DNA from: Armigeres subalbatus
Lineage: Eukaryota; Arthropoda; Insecta; Diptera; Culicidae
NCBI RefSeq assembly: GCF_024139115.2
Contig: NC_085140.1
Location: 429,349,240-429,413,239, forward strand
DNA length: 64,000 nucleotides
Direction of reading: 5' to 3'
Below the pieces are notes generated by a model. The model worked only from the letters and a program-made list of their open reading frames with translations, was not told where the DNA came from and searched no databases. Position 1 is the first letter of the stretch, and each line of letters begins with the position of its first letter. Shown one piece after another: positions 46,565-57,790 of this stretch. The position numbers were made by a program, and so were the translations under genes.

Positions 46565-47160
46565 CTAGTAATTATATTTGGAAGAATTTGTTTGCAATTC
46601 AAAAGTCCCACTTTAACTAACGTGGAGTCCTTAATTCACATATGAATTGTTGCGTGACTATTGGAAGAGGACATGCGTATTTCGAACAGGAATACAAAAA
46701 ACGATTAGATAACACAAGAACCTAAACATTTTCGGTGGTCTTTAAAAATTTCACCATCTAGTATCACACAGCTTGGGAAATCCCTCCAAATTTTTAAGAC
46801 ATTTTTTCCAAATTTTCAATTTCACCTGAATACACAGGTTAAGTAATCTATCGATTCCTAATTTGTCGGACATATTTCCTCTCGCTCGCCATATTTTAAA
46901 ACTTGCTTTTCAACCGTTCAAACCCAATCACCTGCAACTGGGCATACAAAATATTCTATATAAGGTTGCTTTTTCGTCTTTCTCGTATAATAAGTAACGT
47001 AAAGGTTACAGGATCCCTCCAAAACATTTTTTTTATAGAAGGCTTTTTTTAAATATTTTTTTTATTCCATGTTGTTTTTGCTATACAATTATTTTACATA
47101 ATAAGTGGTCAGCCAATATTGGCTCTTCAACTTTGTTATTTTAGTTCTGGTATTTTTCAT
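46565..47160 (+). repeat. Paralogous segment, part 1 (pair of 23803-24920)
   Basis: Collinear with 23803-24256 and then directly with 24809-24900 (GGTCAGCCAATATTGGCTCT). It includes an inverted fragment of the GAGAAAG tail at 46960-47050. Confidence 0.8.
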
Positions 47161-47597
47161 TTATTACCAGACTAAGGCCGGAATGGCCTGTGCTGCACAT
47201 AAAAAGCCTCTCCATTCAGCTCGGTCCATGGCTGTACTTCGCCAACCACGCAGTCTGCGAAGGGTCCGCAAATCGTCCTCCACCTGATCGATCCACCTTA
47301 CCCGCTGTGCACCTCGCCTTCTTGTTCCCGTCGAATCGTTGTCGAGAAGCATTTTCACCGGATTACTGTCCGACATTCTGGCTACATGCCCGGCCCACCG
47401 CAGTCTTCCGATTTTCGCGGTGTGAACGATGGGTGGTTCTCCCAACAGCTGATCCAACTCGTGGTTCATTCGCCTCCTCCAACGTACGCAACACTTTCCT
47501 TTCGAAAACTCCCAGTGCGCTCCACGAACATCGTCCAGGTCTCGTGTCCATAGAGAACTACTGGTCTTATAAGCGTTTTGTAGATAGTTCTGGTATT
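47142..47597 (-). mobile_element. 5'-truncated RTE insertion with 13-bp target duplication
   Basis: The 430-bp insertion (47155-47584) is flanked by TAGTTCTGGTATT (47142-47154 and 47585-47597). The minus strand encodes LDQLLGEPPIVHTAKIGRLR, WAGHVARMSDSNP and WIDQVEDDLRTLRRLRGW, the RTE C-terminus, closely similar to 55500-55800. The paralogous site at 24889-24910 is empty and reads through the same 13 bp once. Confidence 0.85.
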
Positions 47598-47621
47598 ATT
47601 GGTAACAATTAGGCTAGATGT

Positions 47622-48618
47622 ACCACCCAGTCAACCACAGATCGTATATTAAAAGAGAAATTTTATCGCATATACATATTACTATTTTATATCACACTCG
47701 TATATGACTACTTACAAAGGTGACCAAAACATGGTTAATATCTTATATGATTCCTGGGAATGTAATATTTACGACTGTTTTCAAAAATGTCGTAAATCAA
47801 TATGAAAAATATCAGTGTAATGTGATTTAATCGCAAATATCGTTTATGCATACGCATGTTGTCATGTAAATCGTATGTTGATATGCGCTGTACGTATAAG
47901 AAAACTACTTTGAAGCGTCATCGGATCGGAGACCGCTTCACTGCACTTTACTGTTGAAAATAATTTCATTTCCACTTACCTGCTTCATATCAGATAGATT
48001 CCTGAATTTCTGTCTTTACTGAAACTTTGTTATGCTACCAATAATCACTCCTCAACAATAATCAAAACAACTAAATGAAATAGTCGGGTGTAAACACGGA
48101 GATGCAAAACACTACTGTGATTGACATTTCATAATCGTTTGTTTGTTCACAGAGTCGTTTGTGATGCTGCATTATCGTTATTATGTATGCACGTCATCAT
48201 AATAATCAAAAGCTGGTTCCATATACGATTCATGGCACTTGTGTACATACAATAACAAGGTATTCAAATCGTATCAATGTAGTATGTATCGTATACTGTA
48301 TGATTATGATTGTCAAAATTCTACTGCTTTACAAGGGTGGCTGAGTAGTACAAGGGTAGAGTATCTGCCTTTAGATCCAGTGATCGAATGTTCGAGACAG
48401 TGTTGTTTACATTTATTTTTTTTATTATTTGCACTGGATCGTAATAATGCATATAGAAACTCGTGAAACTCGTTATTCAGTATGTATATGGCCTCCACTT
48501 TAGTATGTATATGGCGATTCTGTACACTATATACAAATAAGTTTGTTTATATATGATTACCTATATCAATAATTATACGTATCAAAATGTTTACTGGGCA
48601 GTCGTGGCTATAGCACCA
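47622..48618. mobile_element. AT-rich element present only in this paralogue
   Basis: A 989-bp insertion (47626-48614) relative to 24921, bounded by ACCA on both sides. The ends show a partial inverted match (CCCAGTCAACCAC at the left; CCCAGTAAACA near the right on the minus strand). Many ATACGA/TCGTAT motifs. A tRNA-like stretch lies at 48335-48412. The right end is shared by block A. Confidence 0.45.
48335..48412 (+). other. Possible tRNA-derived sequence (Pol III boxes)
   Basis: GGGTGGCTGAGTAGTACAAG resembles a tRNA D-arm/A box and GTTCGAGAC fits the B box GWTCRANNC, 50-60 bases apart. A full cloverleaf with a paired acceptor stem is not visible, so this is at most a degenerate tRNA-derived repeat. 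Confidence 0.2.
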
Positions 48619-49110
48619 GTTGTCGCACTAGTGCTTTATATGACAAATGGCCAATCAAATCACTGAAAACCAAGTTCATATCGATAAAGCATATTCATAT
48701 GATACGATAAAACCTTTGATCTCCTCCAAAACAAGCAAAGCATAATTGAAAAAAAAATGATTTTGCTTAATTTTTGACGTCCTTTGCACCAGTTGTCGCA
48801 CTAGTGGTCCCTATTTGGCCAATCCCATAAGAAGACAATGGGATTTTCCAAATAAGGAACCAACATTAAGAATAGTGCCACAACTGGTGCATGCGTTTCT
48901 ATTATGGATTAATCAATTTTGATGATTATAACAAATTTTATTGTGGTTTTCACAGCTGTTCTAAAGAGCAGGAAGTAAAACCTTTCGCTTGATATATAAA
49001 GTTTACCCACATGTCTTTTACTTATTTTTAAAAAAATAGTTGTTCTTATGTATGGCGACAATTGGTACACTCACTCTAGTTTTGTTTAAAAAAAGAATAT
49101 GATTTTGGCT
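48615..49110. mobile_element. ACCAGTTGTCGCACTAGTG element, block B copy
   Basis: Matches 24921-25470: ACCAGTTGTCGCACTAGTG at both 48615 and 48788, CAAATGGCCAATCAAATCAC, and CACAACTGGTGCATGCG near 48880. It lacks the 63-bp LINE piece. Confidence 0.6.
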
Positions 49111-49112
49111 TC

Positions 49113-50289
49113 ATAAAACGTTGATTAATTTTTAATTGGGGAAATGCTTATCTAATCTTCCGGTCAATGTCATCATATAGTGCATATACTCCTGTATATA
49201 TACGATTGTGATGCATCACCAGTCTACGATGTGCACGTATTACCTGGCAATCTAACTGCATTGATTGTCTGCCTTTCAGAATTCCCAATAAAATTCCGTT
49301 GAAATATCACAAATGATGGTAATTGTTTGTGGAAAGGGAAAGAAAAGTGCAGTGGGTACTGGCCAAGTTCCCCCTGGCGGTGCTAAAATGATAAGCAGGA
49401 ACAATGCCTAATTTCATTTAAATCTTTTAGTATCATTAGTGATTAGCACACGTTATTATTTTATGTGGGGGGCAAGCATGGAACATATTTTTCAACGCGG
49501 GTGTCAGGCAGCTGACCCATGCTCGACCAAAATAGTAAAATTTAGCTAGAATATTTTAATTTTGTTTGATTATTTGCTATTGAATTTTATATCAGAAATC
49601 GCGAAAATACTTGAAATAAAACTATATAAAATGTTTAGTATAATTATCTTTAAAAGGCTTGGTTTGCTTTTTGTACTCGATGAATCTAGAAGAATCGTTT
49701 TGCTCACCGAGCAGTAATTACAAATTTGGTAATATTAGTTTTGTTCACCGGATAGTTGTTGATAGATTGAGTTAAGAAATCGTCTGTAAATTATTTAAAG
49801 AATAAACTGTAAATAAAATTGAAAAATATTAGCATACTCTTTCGACAGCCGGCTGGCAAGAGTTTAAATAAAACAGGTAAACAGCATAGTCTGTGGGTCA
49901 ATTGCCAGCTTGAGGCAAACCTCCATGACCTACCTTACCCTACTAAACCACCAACTCCGTAGAACTTATGAGGGCGTCGCCAAGTCGGGGCCTCTCTTTA
50001 AGTAAGTTCTACATCAACATTCCTTTCCTATCCCTAGTTACGGTAAAGATGGGCGTGGCCGGGTAGTAATCCTCATGCTTATGCCATTTTATCTTAGATT
50101 GGAATCAAGGGTAACTCCCACCTTGATTTCCGATAGCAATCTGGATATGGATTCCATAAGAAACATGAGTATCACTAGTGTCCAATCTACAGAAGTATAC
50201 CCGTAACACTTCATAACGCTAACGCCTTCTTGCTAACGCTAACACTAAGCTTAACGCTAACGCTATAAAACGTTGATTAATTTTTAATT
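49113..50289. mobile_element. 1,127-bp hexamer-tailed insertion with 25-bp target duplication
   Basis: The insertion (49138-50264) starts GGGGAAATGCTTATC and ends in CTAACG/TAACGC hexamers. Flanks 49113-49137 and 50265-50289 are identical over 25 bp (starting ATAAAACGTTGATTAA). The paralogous locus has the site once, at 25474-25498 with one mismatch. A microsatellite-like tail and long duplication suggest a 5'-truncated LINE or SINE. No protein block is recognised. Confidence 0.8.
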
Positions 50290-50655
50290 CTAAAACAATT
50301 GAAATTCCTACCTAACATAACCTAATCTTAACCTAATCAAGTTGAAGATCTTGGTAACTTGGTGTTTCACTACCTGTTGTTCAGAAGTTTGGCAACGAGC
50401 CCTGTACTTTGACATTGATTTACCAAAGCGATCGCTCAATATTTTCACTTCGGCTAGACGGTTAACCTCGGTATTCCTGATAAGTTAATACAACAGTTTT
50501 AGTAAAACATTTCACTTGGCTACAGTTTTGTCGATCGGCTGTCTGAAGATCAGCTTGCTGTCTAGTGTTAAGCAGAGGTAGTCAGCCTCATTGTTACATT
50601 CAACTGATGTGCCGTTTATAACTATTTTGTAATTCGCAGCCGGTATGTGTCTGGG
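50290..50655 (-). pseudogene. Jockey tail, block B copy
   Basis: The minus-strand frame reads RHIPAANYKIVINGTSVECN, NEADYLCLTLDSKLIFRQPI and DKTVAK before frameshift, matching 25517-25858. Upstream of RHIP the sequence switches to an unrelated element. Confidence 0.75.
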
Positions 50656-50830
50656 GACAGGGCTATGTCCAAGGGCTTGACGATCCCTCCCCAGGCCATC
50701 TGCGAGTTTGGTGGGGTTTGACAGTGGGCCCTGTAAAATTCCTATAAAAAGCTGCATGTATCCGCAAGTAGGCCCCACCAAAGCGACCGTGTGCCGCTCA
50801 AAGCCTCTAAAGCCCAGTCCCTGGTGTTAG
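50655..50830 (-). mobile_element. 3' fragment of the C-rich-tailed retroelement
   Basis: On the minus strand: GAGCGGCACACGGTCGCTTT, GGGCCCACTGTCAAACCCCA, GGGGAGGGATCGTCAAGCCC and TTGGACATAGCCCTGTCCCC, matching the 3' part of 484-1777. It is inserted at or joined to the Jockey tail. Confidence 0.65.
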
Positions 50831-50881
50831 GTGAGACGCTAAACAGCCCTGACACGATGGCCCTCCGACGAGACAGGAAGT

Positions 50882-51397
50882 TTGCGCAGGCCCAATAAGC
50901 CGCCTGGAAAACCAATTATTACGAACAATATAAGAGATAATGCAACTCGATATAATCTGCAAAGACCTAGGCGACGAATAAAGGATCACGATTGGATGCT
51001 TGGAACATGGAACTGCAAGTCGCTAGGTTTCGCAGGTTGCGACAGGATGATCTACGATGAATTACATCCTTGCAACTTCGACGTCGTGGCGCTGCAGGAG
51101 ATTTGCTGGACAGGACAGAAAGTGTGGAAAAGCGGGCATCGAGCGGCTACCTTCTACCAAAGCTGTGGCACCACCAACGAGCTTGGAACCGGCCTCATAG
51201 TGCTGGGTAAGATGCGCCATCGTGTGATTGGGTGGCAGCCAATCAACTCAAGGATGTGCAAGCTGAGGATTAAAGGCCGTTTCTTCAACTATAGCTTCAT
51301 CAACGTGCACTGCCCACACGAAGGGAGACCCGACGACGAGAAAGAAGCACAGCTGGAGCAGACATACGATGGATGCCCACTGCGGTAGGTAGGAATG
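50882..51397 (+). pseudogene. RTE element, endonuclease N-terminal part
   Basis: The frame (50882-51388, 168 residues) has LGTWNCKSLGFAGCDRMIYD, the N of the metal-binding block, then FDVVALQEICWTGQ (catalytic glutamate) and INVHCPHEGRP. This is an AP-type endonuclease as in RTE elements. It is cut by the foldback element at 51398 and resumes at 53278. The ATG at 50882 precedes the domain with a basic leader of about 38 residues and is a plausible start. Confidence 0.8.
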
Positions 51398-53277
51398 CAC
51401 TATGGTCCAGGATTCTGATTTACGCGGAAAGATGCATTTTACGCCAAAACTATATTTTTTAGAAAAAACTGTTGTTCTACAAATTGTTCGAAATAATGAG
51501 AGCCATCATTATGGTTCTACCAAAAAATAGGGTTGGCCATTCTATAAAAAAAAATTGGAAAATATTTTTTTTATTTCTCAGAATATTGACATGTTATGTT
51601 CTACAATGTTGTAGCGTAGCTTATTCCAATCAATTTTGCTAAAAAAACTTTTTCTGTAGCTCTTAAGTTGGCTGATTTAGAGCAATTTTACCTAATTGGA
51701 TTAGGGTGTACCTAAAAAAAACTGTATTTTTGATCTACTTTTTTTGTTTTACATTTCTCGAAAAAGTCGTCTTCAGGTGACTTTTAGAGCTCAAAAAAAT
51801 GCAACTTTTGATGGGTGAATATGCTCAATATCTTTTTCCGATCAAAAGTTATAATCGTTTTTCTGTCAAAATTACATTTTTTTCATAAGTTGATATCTCC
51901 GGTTAGGGCAGACCAAAAAAATATATTTACACAGCATTTGAAAGAGAAATTAATATTCTTTATTATGTCAAAAAATTGGGGATATGTTATTTTTTTATCT
52001 CAAGTTATATCAATTTTACTAAAATCATGTTTTTTTCAAATAAATTGATATAACTCGACAACGGAAGAAGATACAGACGATATTCTTATAGCAAAACACG
52101 CGTTTTAAAACGCCCCAAAAGTGACATTCGTGAGAAATGAAAAATGAAAAATCTACAGCTTAAATACTTTTTATAAATTTTATCATTATCATCGTATTGC
52201 AAGATTTGCGAGAAAAGATGCATTTTCGGTCTGAAGCATACTTTTAAGAAACAAAATTTGTTCTACAAAGTTGTTCTGATTACTTGGGCCCTTATTATAG
52301 AGTTACTGAAAAATAGGGTGGGCCATTTTATAAAAATGTGAAATTTTATTTTTTTTTTATTTTGCGGAAAATTGACATAAAATGTTCTACAAAGTTGTAG
52401 CGCAGCTTTTTCCCATCAACTTTGCTATATAAACTTTTTATGTAGCTCTTAAGCTCACTTGTTTAGAGTAATTTTGCTTACCAGGATTAGGGTGCTCCTC
52501 AAAAAAGAATATTTATAATCTGCTCATTTCATTTTTTATTTTTCACGGATGTCACCTTCTGAAAACTTTTGAGGCTTTTTAAAACGCGTGTTTTGCTATA
52601 AGAATATAATCTGTATCTTCTTCCGTTTTCGAGTTATATCAATTTATTTAAAAAAACATGATTTTAGTAAAATTGGTGAAACTTGGATATAAAATAACAT
52701 ATCCTAAATTTTTGACATAATAAAGAATATTAATTTCTCTTTCAGATGCCGTGTGAACATATTTTTTGGTCTGCCCCTAACTGGAGATATCAACTTATGA
52801 AAAAATGTAATTTTGACAGAAAAACGATTACAACTTTTGATCAACAAAAGATATTGAACATATTTACCCATCAGAAGTTACATGTTTTAAGCTCTAAAAC
52901 TCACCCGAAGACGACTTTTCCGAAAAATGTAAAACAAAAAAGTAGATCAAAATACCGTTTTTTTAGGTACACCCTAATGCAATTAAGTAAAATTGCTCTA
53001 AATCAGCCAACTTAAGAGCTACAGAAAAGATTTTTTAGCAAAATTGATTGGAATAAGCTGCGCTACAACTTTGTAGAACATATCATGTCCAATATTCTGA
53101 GAAATAAAAAGCATTTCCCATTTTTTTATATGATGGGCCACCCTATTTTGGTAGAACCATAATGATGGCCTCATTATTTCGAACAATTTTGTAGAACAAC
53201 AGTTTTTCTAAAAAATATAGTTTTGGCGTAAAATGCATCTTTCCGCGTAAATCTGAATCCTGGACCATAGTGGAATG
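51393..53277. mobile_element. 1,875-bp foldback element with Transib-like ends
   Basis: The element (51398-53272) starts CACTATGGTCCAGGATTC and ends with the inverse GAATCCTGGACCATAGTG. GAATG flanks both sides (51393-51397, 53273-53277). CACWATG ends and a 5-bp duplication are the Transib pattern. The arms are several hundred bp long (for example GCATTTTACGCCAAAACTAT / ATAGTTTTGGCGTAAAATGC), and the middle carries a further, diverged direct copy of the arm (AAAGATGCATTTTCGG near 52214). No transposase. It interrupts the RTE endonuclease. Confidence 0.75.
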
Positions 53278-54040
53278 GAGGAAATATATAGACCGGTCAT
53301 CGGTCTGCGCACCGTATCGAATGACAACGGCCAACAATGCATAAACTTCGCAGCCTACCGCGGAATGCTAGTCCGAAGCACCTTCTTTCCCCGCAAAAAT
53401 ATCCACAAGGCCACATGGAGATCACCTAACCAAGAAACGGAAAACCAAATCGACCACGTTCTAATCGACGGTAAATTCTTCTCCGACATCACGAACGTCC
53501 GCACTTACCACAGTGCGAATATTGAATCCGACCACTACCTCGTTGCAGTATGCCTGCGCTCAAAACTCTCGACGGTGTACAACACGCGGCGAAGTCGGAC
53601 GCCGCGGTATAACATTGGGCGGCTACAAGACTGTAGATTAGCCCAAGAATACGCGCAGCAGCTGGAAGTGGCACTCCCAACGGAAGAGCAGCTAGGCGCA
53701 GCGTCTCTTGAAGATGGCTGGAGAGATATTCGATCCGCCATTATTGGTAGCACCGCAACCGCTGCACTTGGCACGGTGCCCCCGGATCAGAGAAACGACT
53801 GGTATGACGGCGAATGTGAGCAGTTAGTAGAGAAGAAGAAGAGGGGAATGCAGCGTGGGCGAGATTGCTGCAACACCGCACGAGAGCGAACGAGGCACAA
53901 TATAAACAGTCGCGGAACAGATAAAACTCGATTTTCCGGAGGAAAAAGCGTCAGCAGGAAGATCGAGACCGTGAAGAGATGGAGCAACTGTACCGCGCTA
54001 ATAACACACGAAAGTTCTATGATTAGTTGAACCGTTCACG
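53278..54040 (+). pseudogene. RTE element, endonuclease C-terminal part and linker
   Basis: The frame from 53275 reads GRKNIHKATW-type sequence (PRKNIHKATWRSPNQETENQ), IDHVLIDGKFFSDITNVR and SANIESDHYLVAVCLR; the SDH block is the endonuclease catalytic histidine site. The frame breaks near 53930 by frameshifts, so the copy is not intact between endonuclease and RT. Confidence 0.8.
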
Positions 54041-54487
54041 TAAGGGCCACGTGCCACAGCCTGATATGTGTAAGGACATAAATGGGAACCTTCTTACGAA
54101 CGAGCGTGAGGTGATCCAAAGATGGCGGCAGCACTACGAAGAGCACCAGAAAGGCGATGTGGCAGTCGAAGATGGCGGTATGGTGATGGACCTGGGGGAA
54201 CGCGCGCACCATTCTACCGAATCCGGATCTCCAGGAAATCCAGGAGGAGATTGGCCGGCTGCAAAACCAAAAAAGCCCAGGGGTTGACCAACTACCAGGA
54301 GAGCTATTCAAACACGGTGGTGAGGCACTGGCTAGAGCGCTGCACGGGGTAATTACCCGAGCAGCACAAATTGGACAGAAATGGTTGCAGCAACTTGATT
54401 GTGACTGAATCTGGTCACATATAAGTTGCAGTACTCTATGTGGAACATGTGTGCTGCTAGGGTACCAAGATTTGGGAGGAGGAAATT

Positions 54488-55801
54488 TTGCCGCAGGAGT
54501 GGATGGAAGGTGTCGTGTGTCCCATCTACAAAAAGGGCGATAAGCTGGATTGTAGCAACTACCGCGCAATCACATTGCTGAACGCCGCCTACAAGGTACT
54601 CTCCCAAATTTTATGCCGTCGACTAGCACCAATTGCAAGGGAGTTCGTGGGGCAGTACCAGGCTGGTTTTATTGGCGAACGGTCCACCACGAACCAGGTG
54701 TTCGCCATTCGCCAAGTACTGCAGAAGTGCCGCGAATACAACGTGCCCACACATCATCTATTCATCGACTTCAAAGCCACATATGATACAATCGATCGGG
54801 ACCAGCTATGGCAGCTAATGCACGAAAACGGATTTCCGGATAAACTGACACGGTTGATCAAAGCGACGATGGATCGGGTGATGTGCGTAGTTCGAGTCTC
54901 AGGGGCATTCTCGATTCCCTTCGAAACCCGCAGAGGGTTACGGCAAGGTGATGGTCTTTCGTGTCTGCTATTCAACATCGCTTTGGAAGGGGTAATACGA
55001 AGAGCAAGGATTAACACGAGTGGTACAATTTTCAATAAGTCCGTCCAGTTATTTGGTTTCGCCGACGACATAGATATTATGGCACGTATCAATACGTCGA
55101 AGGCGAAGTACATGATAGGAAGAGGTTCAAGAGAAGACAATGAGAGCCACCCACCGCGAGTTGGCATCGGTGGTGACGAAATCGAGGTGGTAGAAGAATT
55201 TGTGTACTTGGGCTCACTGGTGACTGCCGAAAATGATACCAGCAGAGAAATTCGGAGACGCATACTGGCTGGAAATCGTACATACTTTGGACTCCACAAG
55301 ACGCTCCGATCGAATAGAGTTCGCCGCCGTACCAAACTGACAATCTACAAAACGCTCATTAGACCGGTAGTCCTCTACGGACACGAGACCTGGACGATGC
55401 TCGTGGAGGACCAACGCGCACTCAGAGTTTTCGAAAGGAAAGTGCTGCGTACCATCTATGGTGGGGTGCAGATGGCGGACGGTACGTGGAGGAGGCGAAT
55501 GAACCACGAGTTGCATCAGCTGTTGGGAGAACCATCCATCGTTCACACCGAGAAAATTGGACGACTGCGGTTGGCTGGGCACGTAGCCAGAATGTCGGAC
55601 AATAACCCGGTAAAAATGGTTCTCGACAACGATCCGACGGGCACAAGAAGGCGAAGTGCGCAGCGGGCAAGGTGGATCGATCAGGTGGAAGATGACTTGC
55701 GGACCCTCCGTAGACTGCGTGGTTGGCGACGTGTAGCCATGGACCGAGCCGAATGGAGAAGACTCTTATATACGGCACAGGCCACTTCGGCCTTAGTCTG
55801 A
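54488..55801 (+). CDS. RTE reverse transcriptase, 437-residue open frame
   Basis: The longest plus-strand frame. Residues 1-30: PQEWMEGVVCPIYKKGDKLD; then CSNYRAITLLNAAYKVLSQI, FVGQYQAGFIGERSTTNQVF, THHLFIDFKATYDTIDRDQL (first catalytic aspartate), RGLRQGDGLSCLLFNIALEG and LFGFADDIDIMARI (catalytic FADD). After it EEFVYLGSLVTAENDTSREI and a C-terminus with IGRLRLAGHVARMSDNNPVK and DRAEWRRLLYTAQA. The set is typical of RTE. The frame lacks its endonuclease in phase (frameshifts at 53930-54480), so it is a remnant and not an independent gene. (ATA)n-like AATATATAATAAATAATAAT follows the stop. Confidence 0.85.
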   Translation: MPQEWMEGVVCPIYKKGDKLDCSNYRAITLLNAAYKVLSQILCRRLAPIAREFVGQYQAGFIGERSTTNQVFAIRQVLQKCREYNVPTHHLFIDFKATYDTIDRDQLWQLMHENGFPDKLTRLIKATMDRVMCVVRVSGAFSIPFETRRGLRQGDGLSCLLFNIALEGVIRRARINTSGTIFNKSVQLFGFADDIDIMARINTSKAKYMIGRGSREDNESHPPRVGIGGDEIEVVEEFVYLGSLVTAENDTSREIRRRILAGNRTYFGLHKTLRSNRVRRRTKLTIYKTLIRPVVLYGHETWTMLVEDQRALRVFERKVLRTIYGGVQMADGTWRRRMNHELHQLLGEPSIVHTEKIGRLRLAGHVARMSDNNPVKMVLDNDPTGTRRRSAQRARWIDQVEDDLRTLRRLRGWRRVAMDRAEWRRLLYTAQATSALV

Positions 55802-56629
55802 ATATATAATAAATAATAATGCTTCGCCAGCACTCATGTCACTCTTAACCAACGGAGCAGATCGGCAACCAGGGTTCGAATGCAAGGGCCCCGTACCCCT
55901 GTCACTGGCGAACAAAGCCCGTGTACTCTGCATCGAAGCTTAGAACCGGTGTTAGGGCCAGGGTAGAAATATTTCACAGTCAATGCAGTGAAAAACATGG
56001 ATCTCAGTAAAATCTGCTGTCGCCTTCATCATGGCCGTGGTGAGTGCGACTGGGTGCAGCCGAAAATCATTTCCAACACCGACTATTCAATTTCGCATTC
56101 AGCCACTCACAAGTCGCTCTGACATGCTGCTCAGTTCGCGCCTTACCGTATGACTGTGAGTGGCCCATTTAAACGCGTGGTGAATTTTTTCAATTTGCTG
56201 GGTGAATGTGTACATTTTGTTGTGGTAAATTTCATCTTCGCGGCGCTGTGGGTGATGTGAGTTCTGTTGTTTACTTTTCTGCCTCTCCGGGAATGTGAGG
56301 TTGATTTCAAAGCAGGAAGAAAATAAAAAAATGATATAAAAAAACATCACCTTCCTCCAGTGCTGCCGAATATTTACAACCCTGGTTAGGGCGCAATCGT
56401 TAATGCGAACATATTTATATTCGGTTAGTTACTGCAAATTAGTCCTTTTTCGAGTCCATATAATCAAATATGTAACTCAAGCATACCACATCGTTATATT
56501 GCTGCATGATTGAGTCACAGACAAACAGACATAACACTCGTGAAATTCCCATCGCTCACTGATTTACTCGTTAATTTAAATAATAATTAGTTGTTAAGAA
56601 AATTATTTTGAGCTTTTTAGTGGAATGTC
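55802..56629. other. Gene-free stretch of block B
   Basis: The sequence after the RTE tail contains no recognised exon. It is collinear with 43713-44470. Confidence 0.45.
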
Positions 56630-56889
56630 TTCACTTGTCATAAGACGAGTTTGTACAATCCCATTGAATTCCACCACTTAATTGTATCTTGACACATACG
56701 TATTTCGACCTCAACAGTAAAATGCCGTCTCAAGTGTCTTCTCCTTGCCTCGACTCGACACTCGAAGTCGAGTCAAGTACGAGACACTGGAGACGGCCTT
56801 ACTGTTGAGGTCGAAATACGTATCTGTCAAGATACAATTATGTAATGGAATTAAATGGGATTGTACAAACTCGTCTTATGACAAGTGAA
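56630..56889. mobile_element. 260-bp palindromic MITE
   Basis: Arms of about 120 bp: TTCACTTGTCATAAGACGAG faces CTCGTCTTATGACAAGTGAA; GTATTTCGACCTCAACAGTA faces TACTGTTGAGGTCGAAATAC. The centre has GTCGAGTCAAGTACGAGACA. Relatives at 20699, 23395 and 44470. Confidence 0.9.
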
Positions 56890-57572
56890 TAATTAGTTGG
56901 CCAATTGCTCACTCGTGGCGCACGCATCGGATTTGCTCCAGTTTGACGTTTGCCCACTACCGCCATCTGTTTCGTGATTTGCCTAACTTAGTGAAAATAA
57001 TAGGTGTCGTTAGTGTTTGTACGACGATGAATTTGGTGAGTGAATATCCAATTTGTTATGTCTGTTTGTCTGTGATTGAGTGTTTGATTTTGATAAAATA
57101 TCGAAAACAAAAGTGTGCATAAAAATTACCTCGCCATAACAAAAAGGTGGTAGAGAATCAACAATGTTGTTCACATTTTAGAACCAATTCCCGATGTCGC
57201 ACATGTCGGGGTAGGGCTTCAGTGCTCCGCCTTCTCCCCCAGTTCGAATGAGAGCTAATGACAGTGTTGGTAGCGGGAGCAAGAGTTGAAACGTTGATCC
57301 TTGATTTCTTTGACGATACTGTTTCAGAGCTGGACGGTTGATGGCCAACGATCTGTATGTGTGTATGTGTAAGTGTACAACATTATTTAAACACACGTTT
57401 TGGAAATTATTATTGTTTGATTTCCTCACAACAGATTCCATTCGATGGGGAATCTGGTCCCATTGTTTGCTATAAAAATTGGGTAGATCGGACTATGAAC
57501 TTAAAAGTTATGGCCAAAATACTATTTTTATACGCAAAACAAGCTAAACAATACTAACACATATTTTTTTGT

Positions 57573-57790
57573 AGGGTAAACTGGGGTAAAATGCACCCCC
57601 GGGGCAAAACGATCTTTTGGCATTTTTGGCGGTGTTTCAAACATATTTCCAAGAATGATTACTTCTATATTCGTAGTTCAAGATCCGAACTACATGCGCT
57701 GTAGTAAATACTCTAAAAAAATTACCGAAAATGTCCTCAAAACCGAAGGAAGAGAAAGACACCAATCCCGCAAGGTGGAAGAATTGTTGT
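57573..57790. mobile_element. Left end of the GGGGTAAAATGCACCCCCG family
   Basis: AGGGTAAACTGGGGTAAAAT, GCACCCCCGGGGCAAAACGA and ATCCGAACTACATGCGCTGT match 15869-16060. The mirrored right end is not seen before 58290. Confidence 0.65.

Noticed and set aside
48335..48412. Functional tRNA gene
   Set aside because: A and B box resemblance only; no paired acceptor stem or clear anticodon arm.
50180..50264. CTAACG hexamers as telomeric or centromeric repeat
   Set aside because: They are the 3' tail of an insertion with defined target duplications.
55860..55890. GGTTCGAATGC as a tRNA B box
   Set aside because: No A box or cloverleaf around it.
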